A stretch of DNA of 64,000 nt, taken from the NCBI GenBank assembly GCA_001564065.1, contig LKNA01000001.1, positions 1 to 64,000 of the forward strand, read 5' to 3'. Source of the DNA: Chitinophagaceae bacterium T5-Br10_B2g13 (lineage in GTDB: Bacteria; Bacteroidota; Rhodothermia; Balneolales; Balneolaceae). A model generated the notes under the pieces. It was not told where the DNA came from. It made no database searches and saw nothing but the letters and a program-made list of their open reading frames with translations. The translations under genes were made by a program, and so were the position numbers. This document shows, in pieces, positions 16,585 through 26,053 of the stretch (position 1 is the first letter of the stretch; each line of letters opens with the position of its first letter).

Positions 16585-16628
16585 AATAACCCCGTTGTGA
16601 TTCAATTCGCAACGGGGTTATTTATTAT
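16585..16628 (+). terminator. Terminator 19 nt after TPP-like aptamer B (may be bidirectional with hsp20)
   Basis: AATAACCCCGTTG...CAACGGGGTTATT stem followed by TATTATTA. Confidence 0.8.
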
Positions 16629-16711
16629 TATGTAAGTCTGCTTTACTTAAAAAGTCATCGGATGACATCCAGCCTTCCGATGACTTATCATAAACTTTCA
16701 GAAATGATCTG

Positions 16712-17158
16712 TTAATTTACCTTGATAGATTTCGGTTTTACAGTTTCCGCTTTTGGAACTACCAATTTCAAAACACCATCTTTAAATGTAGCTTGAATCT
16801 CCTCATCCTTAATGGTATCCGATAGAGTAAATGATCGGTAAAAGCTTCCACGATATCGCTCCTGACGCAGAAAATCTTTCTTCTCCTCTTTCGATTCGGT
16901 TTCTCTTTCACCGGTTATCGTAATACGTCCATCCTGAAAATTCACTTTGATATCTTTTTTATCCATACCGGGAATATCCATCTTAATCACATACTCCTTC
17001 TCATCTTCTGATATATCCACGCTTGGCGACCACATTCTTAAATCTGATCCCCCATTCTCTTTTCTCCAGGAAAATGGAACCAAATCATCAAAAAAGTGAT
17101 CCATCTCTTTTCTAAGCATATCAATAGCTCTGGGTTCTTCTCGTTTGATCATTTTCAT
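16712..17158 (-). CDS. Hsp20/alpha-crystallin small heat-shock protein
   Basis: ORF 148 aa; VDISEDEKEYVIKMDIPGMDKKDIKVNFQDGRITITGERE...RSFTLSDTI...DGVLKLVVPK. Confidence 0.95.
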   Translation of the reverse strand: MKMIKREEPRAIDMLRKEMDHFFDDLVPFSWRKENGGSDLRMWSPSVDISEDEKEYVIKMDIPGMDKKDIKVNFQDGRITITGERETESKEEKKDFLRQERYRGSFYRSFTLSDTIKDEEIQATFKDGVLKLVVPKAETVKPKSIKVN

Positions 17159-17382
17159 TTCGTTACCTCACAAATTTATGTTTCAATCCCTTGGGTTCAT
17201 CGATTGAACCCGTCTTTAGTTTATAGTATAAAGCAAGGGCATAAATTCAATCATGGCATTATTGAAGAGCAGTGTAAGAATTTGTAGAAGAGTTAATTAT
17301 GTGAATTTCTTACACGTCAGAACTATTTGTAAACGAACATCTGTAGATATGTTTTTTTTATAAAAATTGCTCTGAAAAGCTG

Positions 17383-18048
17383 TTATAGCTTATGCTCGCT
17401 TTCTACCCATTTTACCGCATGGAATATCATTTCTGTAGAGTTTTTAAAATCCATCTTCTCCTTGATGCGAGACCGGTATGTTTCCACAGTTTTAGATGCA
17501 AGATGAAGCTGCTCGGCAATTTCACCGCTGCTCTTGCCACGACCAATTAATTCAAACACTTCAAGTTCCCGATCACTTAAAATATCAATCGATGAAACTG
17601 ATCCTTCTTTTTTCCCATGCATGGCATTCATCAGCAGTTTCTCGTTCAACGAGTCACTCACATAGATTCCGCCATTTAGAATTTTCCGTACAGCTTTCAC
17701 CAGCTTTTCACTCGGCTCAAACTTCATAATGTACCCCTTTGCCCCGGCTCTAAGCGCTCTCTCCCCATAAAGAGACTCTTCGTGGCGGGAAACAACCAGG
17801 ATCTTCATGTCGGGATCCTGAAAAATAATATTCTTAACCAGCTCTATCCCATTCATTCCGGGAAGTGACACATCCACCAGCAGCAGATCCAGTTTATCTT
17901 TATCCAAAATTTCCAGTACATCCTCAGCCTTTTCACACTGATAAGCCACTTCCAGATCCGGTTCCATTTCCAGCGTACTGGCAAGTCCTTTTCTCATCAT
18001 AGGATGATCGTCAACAATTAAAACTCTCTTCTTGAATGGATTATTCAT
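17383..18048 (-). CDS. NarL/LuxR-family response regulator
   Basis: ORF 221 aa; VLIVDDHPMMRKGL, LLLVDVSLPGMNGIEL, LSDRELEVFELIGRGKSSGEIAEQLHLASKTVETYRSRIKEKM. Confidence 0.95.
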   Translation of the reverse strand: MNNPFKKRVLIVDDHPMMRKGLASTLEMEPDLEVAYQCEKAEDVLEILDKDKLDLLLVDVSLPGMNGIELVKNIIFQDPDMKILVVSRHEESLYGERALRAGAKGYIMKFEPSEKLVKAVRKILNGGIYVSDSLNEKLLMNAMHGKKEGSVSSIDILSDRELEVFELIGRGKSSGEIAEQLHLASKTVETYRSRIKEKMDFKNSTEMIFHAVKWVESEHKL

Positions 18049-18058
18049 ACCCTCTCCT

Positions 18059-19459
18059 TTAATTGAAATGTTGCATATTGTTTGGAACGATGCACCGTAT
18101 CTTTGTCAAGCCATCATCGGTTCTGGAGATTTCAAATACACCTCCCATCACCCGTGCCCGGTGTTTCATAATTTCAATACCCGACCCATCTGCAGACTCA
18201 TTTTCTACCGAAAAACCAATACCATCATCTTCTACAGATAGCGCTGTATGGTGTTTATTATTCGAAAGTCTCACTTGTATGATATCCGGTTTGCCATGCT
18301 TAATTGCATTATTAATAGCCTCTTGTGCTATTCTGTACAGATGTAAAGCCAGGTTGTGGTCGTATACTTCAGCATCTTCACAATCGTAAAACACACATGC
18401 TATTCCCGTCAACTTCTCCGTTCGCTTACACAAATCCTGAAGTGCAACACTGAGTCCTTTCTTTTCAATATCTACCTGGACCAAACCGCGGGCAAGCTTT
18501 CTGGCAAACTCGTCTGCTTCTTGAATCATTTTCGCAATTTCGTCTACTTCGTCTGAACATTTTGCTCCGCGTATTTTCAACTTTTTCGCAAGATTTTCTG
18601 CCAGCATCCGGGTACCGGTCAGCATCTGCCCTAGTCCGTCATGCAAATCAATGCCAATTTTCCTCCTCTCCTCCTGCCCGGATTCCAGTATTCGTCGCTC
18701 AAGATTTCTTCGAGCTGATAAATCTCGAATAATACCTGTAAAAAAACGGGTTCCCTCCCATTCAACTTCATTAACCGTAAATTCTATCGGAAATACTTTT
18801 CCGTCTGAACTCTTCCCCTGATATTCCCTGCTCTCCCCGGCAATAGTAGACACATCAGGGTGAACTGATTTTCCAAGTTGTTCCTCAATCTGATCGCTGA
18901 ATGGAAATGACAAAAGTAAAAGGAATGACTCCCCCTCAATCTCTTCTTTTCTATACCCAAAAAGGTCTTCTGCTCTAAAATTACTTTTTAATATAGTACC
19001 GCTTTCATCAAACGTAATAATTGCATCCGATGACGCATTAAATATTGTGTGGGCAAGTGCTTCATTCCTTTTAAGCTTATTTTCTGTTTTTATATGCTTT
19101 TCAATTTCAACTAGCGAAATCACGCAGCCGGATTTATGACTATTATTAAACAAAATATTTGCTCTTACATCGAGCCAAACTTTTCGTCCGTCACTTTTTA
19201 AACCGTGCCACTTTCCCCGAACAGACTCTCCACGTAAGCAGGACAAAACAACATATTTAAAAGCAGAAACATCCTCATCGCCATACAGAGAACGGATATT
19301 TTTCCCCCTCAGTTGTTTGCGATTGTATCCGAAAATCTTCTGTGAAGCTGAGTTTGAGTAAGTGATGTGCCCATTCAAGTCTGTAATGATAACACCGTGT
19401 TGAATACACTCAATTATTTTTTTATAGCTCGTATACGTTAATAAAGACATGGAATTCAC
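18059..19459 (-). CDS. PAS-domain sensor histidine kinase (HisKA_3 type)
   Basis: ORF 466 aa; two PAS domains, EERRKIGIDLHDGLGQMLTGTRMLAENL, HATPase motif DDGIGF...GSGIEIMKHRARVMGG. Confidence 0.95.
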   Translation of the reverse strand: MNSMSLLTYTSYKKIIECIQHGVIITDLNGHITYSNSASQKIFGYNRKQLRGKNIRSLYGDEDVSAFKYVVLSCLRGESVRGKWHGLKSDGRKVWLDVRANILFNNSHKSGCVISLVEIEKHIKTENKLKRNEALAHTIFNASSDAIITFDESGTILKSNFRAEDLFGYRKEEIEGESFLLLLSFPFSDQIEEQLGKSVHPDVSTIAGESREYQGKSSDGKVFPIEFTVNEVEWEGTRFFTGIIRDLSARRNLERRILESGQEERRKIGIDLHDGLGQMLTGTRMLAENLAKKLKIRGAKCSDEVDEIAKMIQEADEFARKLARGLVQVDIEKKGLSVALQDLCKRTEKLTGIACVFYDCEDAEVYDHNLALHLYRIAQEAINNAIKHGKPDIIQVRLSNNKHHTALSVEDDGIGFSVENESADGSGIEIMKHRARVMGGVFEISRTDDGLTKIRCIVPNNMQHFN

Positions 19460-19598
19460 CCCTCAATCTAATCTTTGAACCAAGTTACTTCATTTATCTC
19501 TCACTTTATTATCCCTTCTCCTTAAAAAACAGACCACTTTACTATACCAGCATACTCAAAAATTTTACAAAATGAATCATAAAAAACCCTTCATTGGA

Positions 19599-19615
19599 GT
19601 AAGGAATTTCCCTAC
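19599..19615. promoter_or_regulatory. Candidate inverted-repeat operator between PAS kinase and flavodoxin genes
   Basis: GTAAGGAATTTCCCTAC; related sequences at 3174-3190, 15709-15724, 17272-17315 and 30344-30360. Confidence 0.5.
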
Positions 19616-19884
19616 AAATGGAATAGGCGCTAATTTCAAAAGGTTGTAAACGCAATCCGTATTAAATTTCTGAAAAAGACACTAACACCATTCATAATCA
19701 ATGTTATATGAGTCTATTGCAACGCAGAGAGTTACAGTTTAAAGTTTGAGTGATACCCCTGAATTTCAGGTATTTCATTACATCGTAGTGAGGAGTTTCA
19801 CCAACACTATATCGTGATCATGCTGATACTTCATGAACTCACTTATCGATATATTTAACAATATCCATTAAATAAGGGGGAATT

Positions 19885-20403
19885 ATGAAGCTGATGATTG
19901 TTTACGCCACAACTGAGGGACACACCAGAACTATTGCTGAATTTCTTGAAAAAGAAGCGGAAAAAAAGGAGATCACTGCCGGCCTTTTTGATGCAACCGT
20001 CAAGCCGCCATCACCTGAAGAGTATGATGCCGTGATTGTGGCCGCCTCCATCCATGCGGGGAAATATCAGTCCGCCATCGAGCATTTTGTGCAGGAACAT
20101 CATCAATCACTCAACCGGATGAAATCCCTCTTTGTTTCAGTTAGCCTCACTGCCGCTGCCGACGAGCCTGAATCGTGGAAGGAGCTAAAACAGCAGACTG
20201 AAGATTTTCTTTTAAGCACCGGATGGAATCCGGCTCATGTTGAATATACAGCCGGAGCCCTTCTCTATACGAAGTATGATTATCTGAAGAGATTTATCAT
20301 GCGAATGATTTCCAAGAAAGCCGGCGGGGACACAGACACATCAAAAGATCACGTCTATACGGACTGGGAAAAATTAAAATCTGTTTTAGGCCGTGTCATT
20401 TAA
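19885..20403 (+). CDS. Flavodoxin-domain protein (HemG-like)
   Basis: ORF 172 aa; MKLMIVYATTEGHTRTIAEFLEKEA...YDAVIVAASIHAGKYQSAIEHFV; GGG-rich ATG context. Confidence 0.85.
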   Translation: MKLMIVYATTEGHTRTIAEFLEKEAEKKEITAGLFDATVKPPSPEEYDAVIVAASIHAGKYQSAIEHFVQEHHQSLNRMKSLFVSVSLTAAADEPESWKELKQQTEDFLLSTGWNPAHVEYTAGALLYTKYDYLKRFIMRMISKKAGGDTDTSKDHVYTDWEKLKSVLGRVI

Positions 20404-20486
20404 ATGTTCTGTGAGCCACAGTTTTTATATTTCTCTCGTATCAAAGAATTCAGTTTATTAGAAAAACTGCATTTTAAATTTACTAA

Positions 20487-21449
20487 GTGCCCATGGAAGC
20501 CAAAGTAGTATTGATTACAGGAGCTAATTCAGGGATTGGAAAAGCTGCAACACTCAGGTTTGCCGGCGAAGGATATACTGTATTGATGGCGTGCAGAAAT
20601 CTTGAAAAAAGCCGTCCGGTTCAGCAGGAGATCATCAACAAAACCAACAATACTTCTGTTTACCTTAAAGTTTTGGATCTCGCGTCTTTCAAATCAATTG
20701 AACAGTTTTGTGAGGAGATAAAACAGGAGTTCGACCATATTGACATTCTGATCCATAACGCTGCTTATTTCAACCACGGTGCAGAATATACTCTCAGCCC
20801 TGATGGTATTGAAATCACTTTTGCAACAAATGTAGTCGGCCCCTACCTGCTGACTCACCTCCTAAAAAAGCACCTTTCCAAGTCTGATGACCCACGAGTT
20901 TTAAATGCCGGGAGTAACATCATCAAACATTTTCTGAACCCTAAAAAGGAGATCGATTTTTCAAATTTAAGAGGCGAAAATGTGAATGATCCGTCTCACA
21001 GCGTCTATACCAACTATCGGAATTCAAAAATGGCTCTTTTGATGCTCACCTTTAAAATGGCGCGAGAGTTTAGAAATGATGGGATCAAGGTCAATTCCAT
21101 TCAGATCAATGGTGCAAAAATGTCTAAGGAAGCACTTCAAAAAGTAAAACCGGGGTGGAGAGTTATTGCACATATACAGAACCTGTTCTTCCGCCCACCG
21201 GAATTTACGGCTGATCTTTACTACGATTTATGTACTGCAGAGGAGTTCAAAAACCAGACCGGGAAACACTTTAATCACCGGAAAGATGTGATGGTGCCCG
21301 CAAAGGTAAATAGTGGTATAATAACTGATATTAAACAGGGAATTGGAGCAGATGTATTTCCTGCTTATGCCTTGGACGAAAACACAATCGGCAAAGTCTG
21401 GCAAACTTGTAAAGAATTCACTGAACAATCCTCTGATAAAGCACCATGA
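20487..21449 (+). CDS. SDR family NAD(P)-dependent oxidoreductase
   Basis: ORF 320 aa; VLITGANSGIGKAATLRFA, LIHNAAYF, YTNYRNSKMALLML (atypical YxxSK spacing). Confidence 0.9.
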   Translation: MPMEAKVVLITGANSGIGKAATLRFAGEGYTVLMACRNLEKSRPVQQEIINKTNNTSVYLKVLDLASFKSIEQFCEEIKQEFDHIDILIHNAAYFNHGAEYTLSPDGIEITFATNVVGPYLLTHLLKKHLSKSDDPRVLNAGSNIIKHFLNPKKEIDFSNLRGENVNDPSHSVYTNYRNSKMALLMLTFKMAREFRNDGIKVNSIQINGAKMSKEALQKVKPGWRVIAHIQNLFFRPPEFTADLYYDLCTAEEFKNQTGKHFNHRKDVMVPAKVNSGIITDIKQGIGADVFPAYALDENTIGKVWQTCKEFTEQSSDKAP

Positions 21450-21988
21450 AACGTAAAACTGAAAAAGCATTTAACAGGCTGGAAAAACAGCGGATGAACC
21501 TGCTTTCACACTATCGATCTCTTTCTGATGAGCAGCTGCGTTTCAATCCCGGTCCTGAGTCATGGAATTTACTCCAGGTTATGCGTCATCTTGTTACGGC
21601 AGAAAAACAGTCACTGATTTATATTCAGCGTAAAATCAGCCACCCGGAAAATACACCAAAAGCCGGGGCCGGCTCCCGATTTCGTTCACTGCTACTGAAG
21701 CTGGCCTTGCTTCTGCCCATCAAGTTTAAAGCTCCAAAAATTGCCGAGGTTGAGGAAGCATATCCGGATTTCAATGAAATGGTTTTGGAATGGGATGAAG
21801 TTCGAAATGAGTATCAGGAGATGATATTAAAGAACGATGCGGAAACTCTATCAAAAGCTCTTTATACACATCCAAGAGCAGGGAAGCTAAATATTAAGCA
21901 GGCGATCGAATTTATGGAAGATCATGTAGCACATCATAATAAGCAGGTTGAACGGATTATAAATCACCCTCAATTTCCCGATAAATAA
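21446..21988 (+). CDS. DinB-like damage-inducible domain protein
   Basis: ORF 180 aa; LSDEQLRFNPGPESWNLLQVMRHLVTAEKQ...FMEDHVAHHNKQVERI. Confidence 0.75.
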   Translation: MKRKTEKAFNRLEKQRMNLLSHYRSLSDEQLRFNPGPESWNLLQVMRHLVTAEKQSLIYIQRKISHPENTPKAGAGSRFRSLLLKLALLLPIKFKAPKIAEVEEAYPDFNEMVLEWDEVRNEYQEMILKNDAETLSKALYTHPRAGKLNIKQAIEFMEDHVAHHNKQVERIINHPQFPDK

Positions 21989-22110
21989 ACTGTACAAATT
22001 TACTAGAGATTCGGTATTAAAAATAATAATGTTGACAAATTCTCCCCTAATAAGGGGAGATTAAGAGGGGTGTACAAAGGATTTTTTATCATTTTTTGAA
22101 CACAATGCTG

Positions 22111-22480
22111 TTAGTGTTCAAACTGGTTGATGTCCAGATCTGTGATCTCAAGCTTTAGCCAGGTAAAATCACCTTCAGGCAATTTCCAGGTTACAGTTAG
22201 CCTGTTAGGTATTCGATAGCCGTCAAACATTTTGTATTCATCCACTTCTACCAGCCACTTTCGCAGCTCTGAATCCTGCCGCCACCGTAATATCGATCCG
22301 CTTCAAATGATTTAAAGTCTCCCTCCTCACTAAACCAGAAGATTCCCGAAACCTCTTCACCATTCATAGCCTAGGTGGCCTTTGCTGCAAACTCATCGAT
22401 CCCTTCCCACCTTGTGCAGTCATTCCACGCGGCTGCCAAAACCAAATCAGACCTGCCGGCTTTGAAAAAGCCACATGGGT
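22111..22480 (-). pseudogene. Decayed DUF6544/DUF6920-like gene remnant
   Basis: Minus-strand reading AAAWNDCTRWEGIDEFAAKAT*AMNGEEVSGIFWFSEEGDFKSFEADRYYGG / (frameshift) / QDSELRKWLVEVDEYKMFDGYRIPNRLTVTWKLPEGDFTWLKLEITDLDINQFEH*. Confidence 0.6.
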
Positions 22481-22604
22481 GTATGAGGTCCATGAATTAG
22501 AATGATGAGTGATAAGATTGATTCAACCATAGCCTTTTATACGCTATATGTTAATTCACATAGATCATTTTAAAAAGCACCAAAATTATTGCTGTTTATA
22601 TCAA

Positions 22605-22765
22605 TGTCTGTGCTTGCTCCAAAGTGGGCAGTGTCATTAAGGTATTTATTCGGAAACTCCTGGCGCCAGTTTGATGAAATGTAATCTTGCTAGGCCGGTA
22701 CGTCCTGCAGAGCAATTTCGTCGATTTTCTCATCGAAGAGTTCCGAATTGTTGAGATAGAAGGCA
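22605..22765 (-). pseudogene. Remnant resembling the C-terminus of the methyltransferase at 23497-24309
   Basis: Minus-strand reading ELFDEKIDEIALQDVPA*QDYISSNWRQEFP versus intact ELTDQQIDEVVRQVESDLQDYISPGGSVEFP. Confidence 0.55.
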
Positions 22766-22860
22766 AAGGAACTCCTAGAGAGTGCCGGTTTTGAAGGTCT
22801 AAAAATTCACACGCTGGATCACGACATCCAGAATAACTATTACATAATGAGGAAATAGTC

Positions 22861-23365
22861 TCAATGTCCGGTACCGATCACCGGCCCACTTTGGATGCCG
22901 AAGCGCTCTGCAACCGTATCCAGTACCCTCTTGTAGTGCTTACGGTCGCGCTTGTGATTAAGCATAAATTCGGCCGATGCACGTAGACGCCGCGGGAGCG
23001 GGAACCAGCGATCGAAATCGAGCCCGAACTGGGAGACCACCTTCATGAACTGCCTTGCCGGGAGTTCCTCTGCAACCAGGCTAAGGTTGTACAGCTGAAG
23101 CGGTCCGGTTCCGGCGGCCATAACAAATTGCGGTGCCTTACGGCGAAATTCCTCGGCATCCACTGTGTACAGGGGGATCTTGGTTATCTTTCCGAGAAAC
23201 AGCAGGTGAGTGAGAAAGTACGCAGCGGCACCCGCCGAGGGAAAGGGGAACGTCACAGAGCGGTTTTGTATCGACAGGATTCTACCGCTCGCAGATGTGT
23301 AAGGCTCGTATGGATGTTTGCCGCGAATCAGGGACCCGGTGCAGTTGATAACCCAGCTGCCTTAA
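22861..23365 (-). pseudogene. 5'-truncated oxidoreductase-like fragment
   Basis: Open frame extends upstream of the annotated Met at 23256 as GSWVINCTGSLIRGKHPYEPYTSASGRILSIQNRSVTFPFPSAGAAAYFLTHLLFLGKI with a stop codon just before GSW; no start for the expected N-terminal domain. Confidence 0.5.
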
Positions 23366-23496
23366 CGGTACCACAAATAATTGTCAGAAATCCCAAGCGT
23401 CACCTACTCGAATTCAGGATCATTTTAAATCTATCTTCATTCTGTTAAGCCAAAAAAATATGGCTACTCTCTCAAAATTTCTTTTCTACGAAGTTT

Positions 23497-24309
23497 TCAC
23501 ACTTTCTCATTATTTACTGAGATAAAATGAGCCGGCATCGGGAATTCCACGCTTCCACCTGGTGAAATGTAATCTTGCAGGTCCGACTCAACCTGCCGGA
23601 CAACTTCGTCGATTTGCTGATCCGTAAGTTCAATTCCGGCCAGTGGAAACCACCCTTTCACATCGGCAAGCACCATCGTACGGAGATCGGGAAAACGGGC
23701 TTTGTCATTGTGAGTGGTTACTTCGGCTGAGGTTAATCCGCTTTCAGCGCACAATGATTTCAATTCGCCGGTGTCACCGAGCGAAAAGGGAGCCCTGAGT
23801 GCCTGCGCCACCTCTTCACCGGCGGTGTTGGCGAAGGCTTGGGTCATGGCACGGTATCCGGGGTTTTTGTCAAGCGAGTCGAATACCGACACAACCATCC
23901 GTCCGCCGGGAGCCAGAACGCGTTCCATCTCCTGAAGGGCTGCTTTTTTGTTTTGAAAAAACATCAGCCCAAACTGGCTGACTACGATATCAAAAGAGTC
24001 ATCTTCATATGGAAGTTCTTCTGCCAATCCTTCCTGCCAGTTAATCTCCGGAGCTTTGCTTTCTGCGACGGAGAGCATGCCGGGATTGGGTTCCAAACCG
24101 GTGACAGACACACCATTACCGACATTGCGCTTCAGCACGTTGCGGGCAACAATACCGGTTCCGCAAGCAACATCCAGGATGCGATCTCCCGGCTTTACAT
24201 CGGCTTCATCCAACAAGCGCTGTGATGAACTAACAAACAGTGCCGGAACCATCAGGTTCTCGTAATGGGTTGCGGTGTTTTTGAGTTTTTCGAAGCTTAA
24301 TTGTTGCAT
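23497..24309 (-). CDS. Class I SAM-dependent methyltransferase
   Basis: ORF 270 aa; PGDRILDVACGTGIVARNVL, FDIVVSQFGLMFF, ALQEMERVLAPGGRMVVSVF. Confidence 0.93.
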   Translation of the reverse strand: MQQLSFEKLKNTATHYENLMVPALFVSSSQRLLDEADVKPGDRILDVACGTGIVARNVLKRNVGNGVSVTGLEPNPGMLSVAESKAPEINWQEGLAEELPYEDDSFDIVVSQFGLMFFQNKKAALQEMERVLAPGGRMVVSVFDSLDKNPGYRAMTQAFANTAGEEVAQALRAPFSLGDTGELKSLCAESGLTSAEVTTHNDKARFPDLRTMVLADVKGWFPLAGIELTDQQIDEVVRQVESDLQDYISPGGSVEFPMPAHFISVNNEKV

Positions 24310-24561
24310 GTTGATGATATTAAACTTTTTAGGTTTAGCGTTATTTATAGCTCTATGTTGAATTGTATAGGTAACTCTGACTACGAGCAGCTTAAAGTCT
24401 CCCCTAATAAGGGGCTCATTATTTGAACGCGTGAGCGCTCCGAGCGATAGCGATTCCCGCGGAGCGATATTTAGAGGGGTGTTTCATGTACATGCAATGG
24501 CTAAATATCAACACACCCCTTTTGTCCCCCCCTAATTAGGGGGGAATAAAGCTCTGCCTTA

Positions 24562-25221
24562 TCAAAGGTTCGGATAGCGGATCATCGGGAAAAGAGGGGG
24601 TGCACCATCAACCCGAATCACATCAACGACTTCAAATGCGAAGCGCTCGTAAAGCGGTGTGTTGACCGGATTCGTATTCTCCAGGTAGGCGATTTCTCCC
24701 CGGCGGTCGATCTCTTCAAGAGTATGCTGCAATAGCTGTGATCCATACCCCGATCCCTGCTTTGCCGGATCCACCCCGATCAATGGCAGGTGCCAGTGCG
24801 GTTCATCGGGCTGGTGGTACTCCATCTGTCCAAGAACTTCCATGACAATCGGACGTTTTGAGGCGGGTGCTTTGTCTTCAATAAGGGCCAGCAGGCTCTC
24901 CTCATCGGCATGCACCCCCGGAGGCAGCCACAGCGCAACGCCTGAAAAATCCCGCGTGTAAAAAGCGGTTTTACTTGAAAACGCATTGCCTCCAAATGCT
25001 TCGAAAAACTTCGGACCGTAAGCCAGATATTCATCGGCTTCAGGCCAGAGCCACCGCAGCTGCGGGTCAGCAGAAAATGCCAATACGATGGTGTTGAGAG
25101 CAGGTGCGTTATCATCAGCGACGGCTTTGAATACATTGGATTTAATTTCTGGTTGTTTGATTTGAGTCTTTTTCATCGTGCTTTTTTCTGTGTTGAAATT
25201 TCTTGCTATGCCTGGAATCAC
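24562..25221 (-). CDS. GNAT family N-acetyltransferase
   Basis: ORF 219 aa; HLPLIGVDPAKQGSGYGSQLLQHTLEEID...AYLENTNPVNTPLYERFAFEVV. True start probably the internal Met of MKKTQIK. Confidence 0.9.
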   Translation of the reverse strand: MIPGIARNFNTEKSTMKKTQIKQPEIKSNVFKAVADDNAPALNTIVLAFSADPQLRWLWPEADEYLAYGPKFFEAFGGNAFSSKTAFYTRDFSGVALWLPPGVHADEESLLALIEDKAPASKRPIVMEVLGQMEYHQPDEPHWHLPLIGVDPAKQGSGYGSQLLQHTLEEIDRRGEIAYLENTNPVNTPLYERFAFEVVDVIRVDGAPPLFPMIRYPNL

Positions 25222-25518
25222 TTCAGCTTCAGTATAACAGCATCGTTTGGGTATGTCATGAGTGCGTGCACGTAATTTTTACACGCAGATGGGATTTTTG
25301 AAGCGCCCGGTATAAGTTGAAACAATCTCGAAAAGTATCGGGGGGCTGTTTGATTCAATCAGTCTCAGAATTAGAAAACCAGTTCGAAAAATGACTCCCC
25401 TTCAACAAGTCTGCCTTATGATTTGAAGTGCTCTGGAACTGGTTAAAGAATGAGAGAGTTGAAAAAATCACAACAACTCATACCCAAAATCGGACCTATA
25501 TTCAGAGATAGTCACTTC

Positions 25519-25640
25519 GGATCCACCGGAGGGTGGATCCAATACGAATAGCCCCGACACGCATGTCGGGGTAGAAGGGGCAAACCAAAAGAGAACCCCG
25601 AATGGGGTTCAATAAAGTAATGCCCGTGGCAAAACGTCAG
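25519..25640. repeat. REP-type palindrome cluster
   Basis: Hairpins GGATCCACC-gga-GGTGGATCC, CCCCGACA-cgca-TGTCGGGG and GAACCCCG-AATGGGGTTC in series next to a RAYT-like remnant. Confidence 0.6.
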
Positions 25641-25647
25641 CGCAATT

Positions 25648-25780
25648 TCATAACAAATATTTTTCTTTATAGGGAATCCCATGTTCTTCCAACAATGCTT
25701 TTAACTCCTCCGGCAAGCTTATGTGTTTGTGATGTAGATGTGTTGAAATGTATCCCTTAACAATTTTACAAGTACTCTGA
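25648..25780 (-). pseudogene. REP-associated tyrosine transposase (RAYT/Y1_Tnp) C-terminal remnant
   Basis: Minus-strand reading HLHHKHISLPEELKALLEEHGIPYKEKYLL* resembles RAYT C-termini; directly adjacent to REP hairpins. Confidence 0.5.
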
Positions 25781-26053
25781 TCACATTCTGCTTTAGATTG
25801 CTTCCTTTTTTTACAAAATCTCTCCATCCCGATTGACTGAATCCCGACTGTTTTTGGAGGGATGAAGGAACAGAGGGATCTCCCTGGTCTGGAGATTTCA
25901 CCTGTTTAGGCTCCGCTAAAAGCAGCTCTCACATATAGTGAAATCCTTCCATTCCACCACGAAGCCTCGAGGCTGTCCCTGCCTGCTCCAAGACTTCGGT
26001 GACCCTGCAAAAAATATACATGGGCAAAGATTAGTATTTGAGAATGAATGGCC

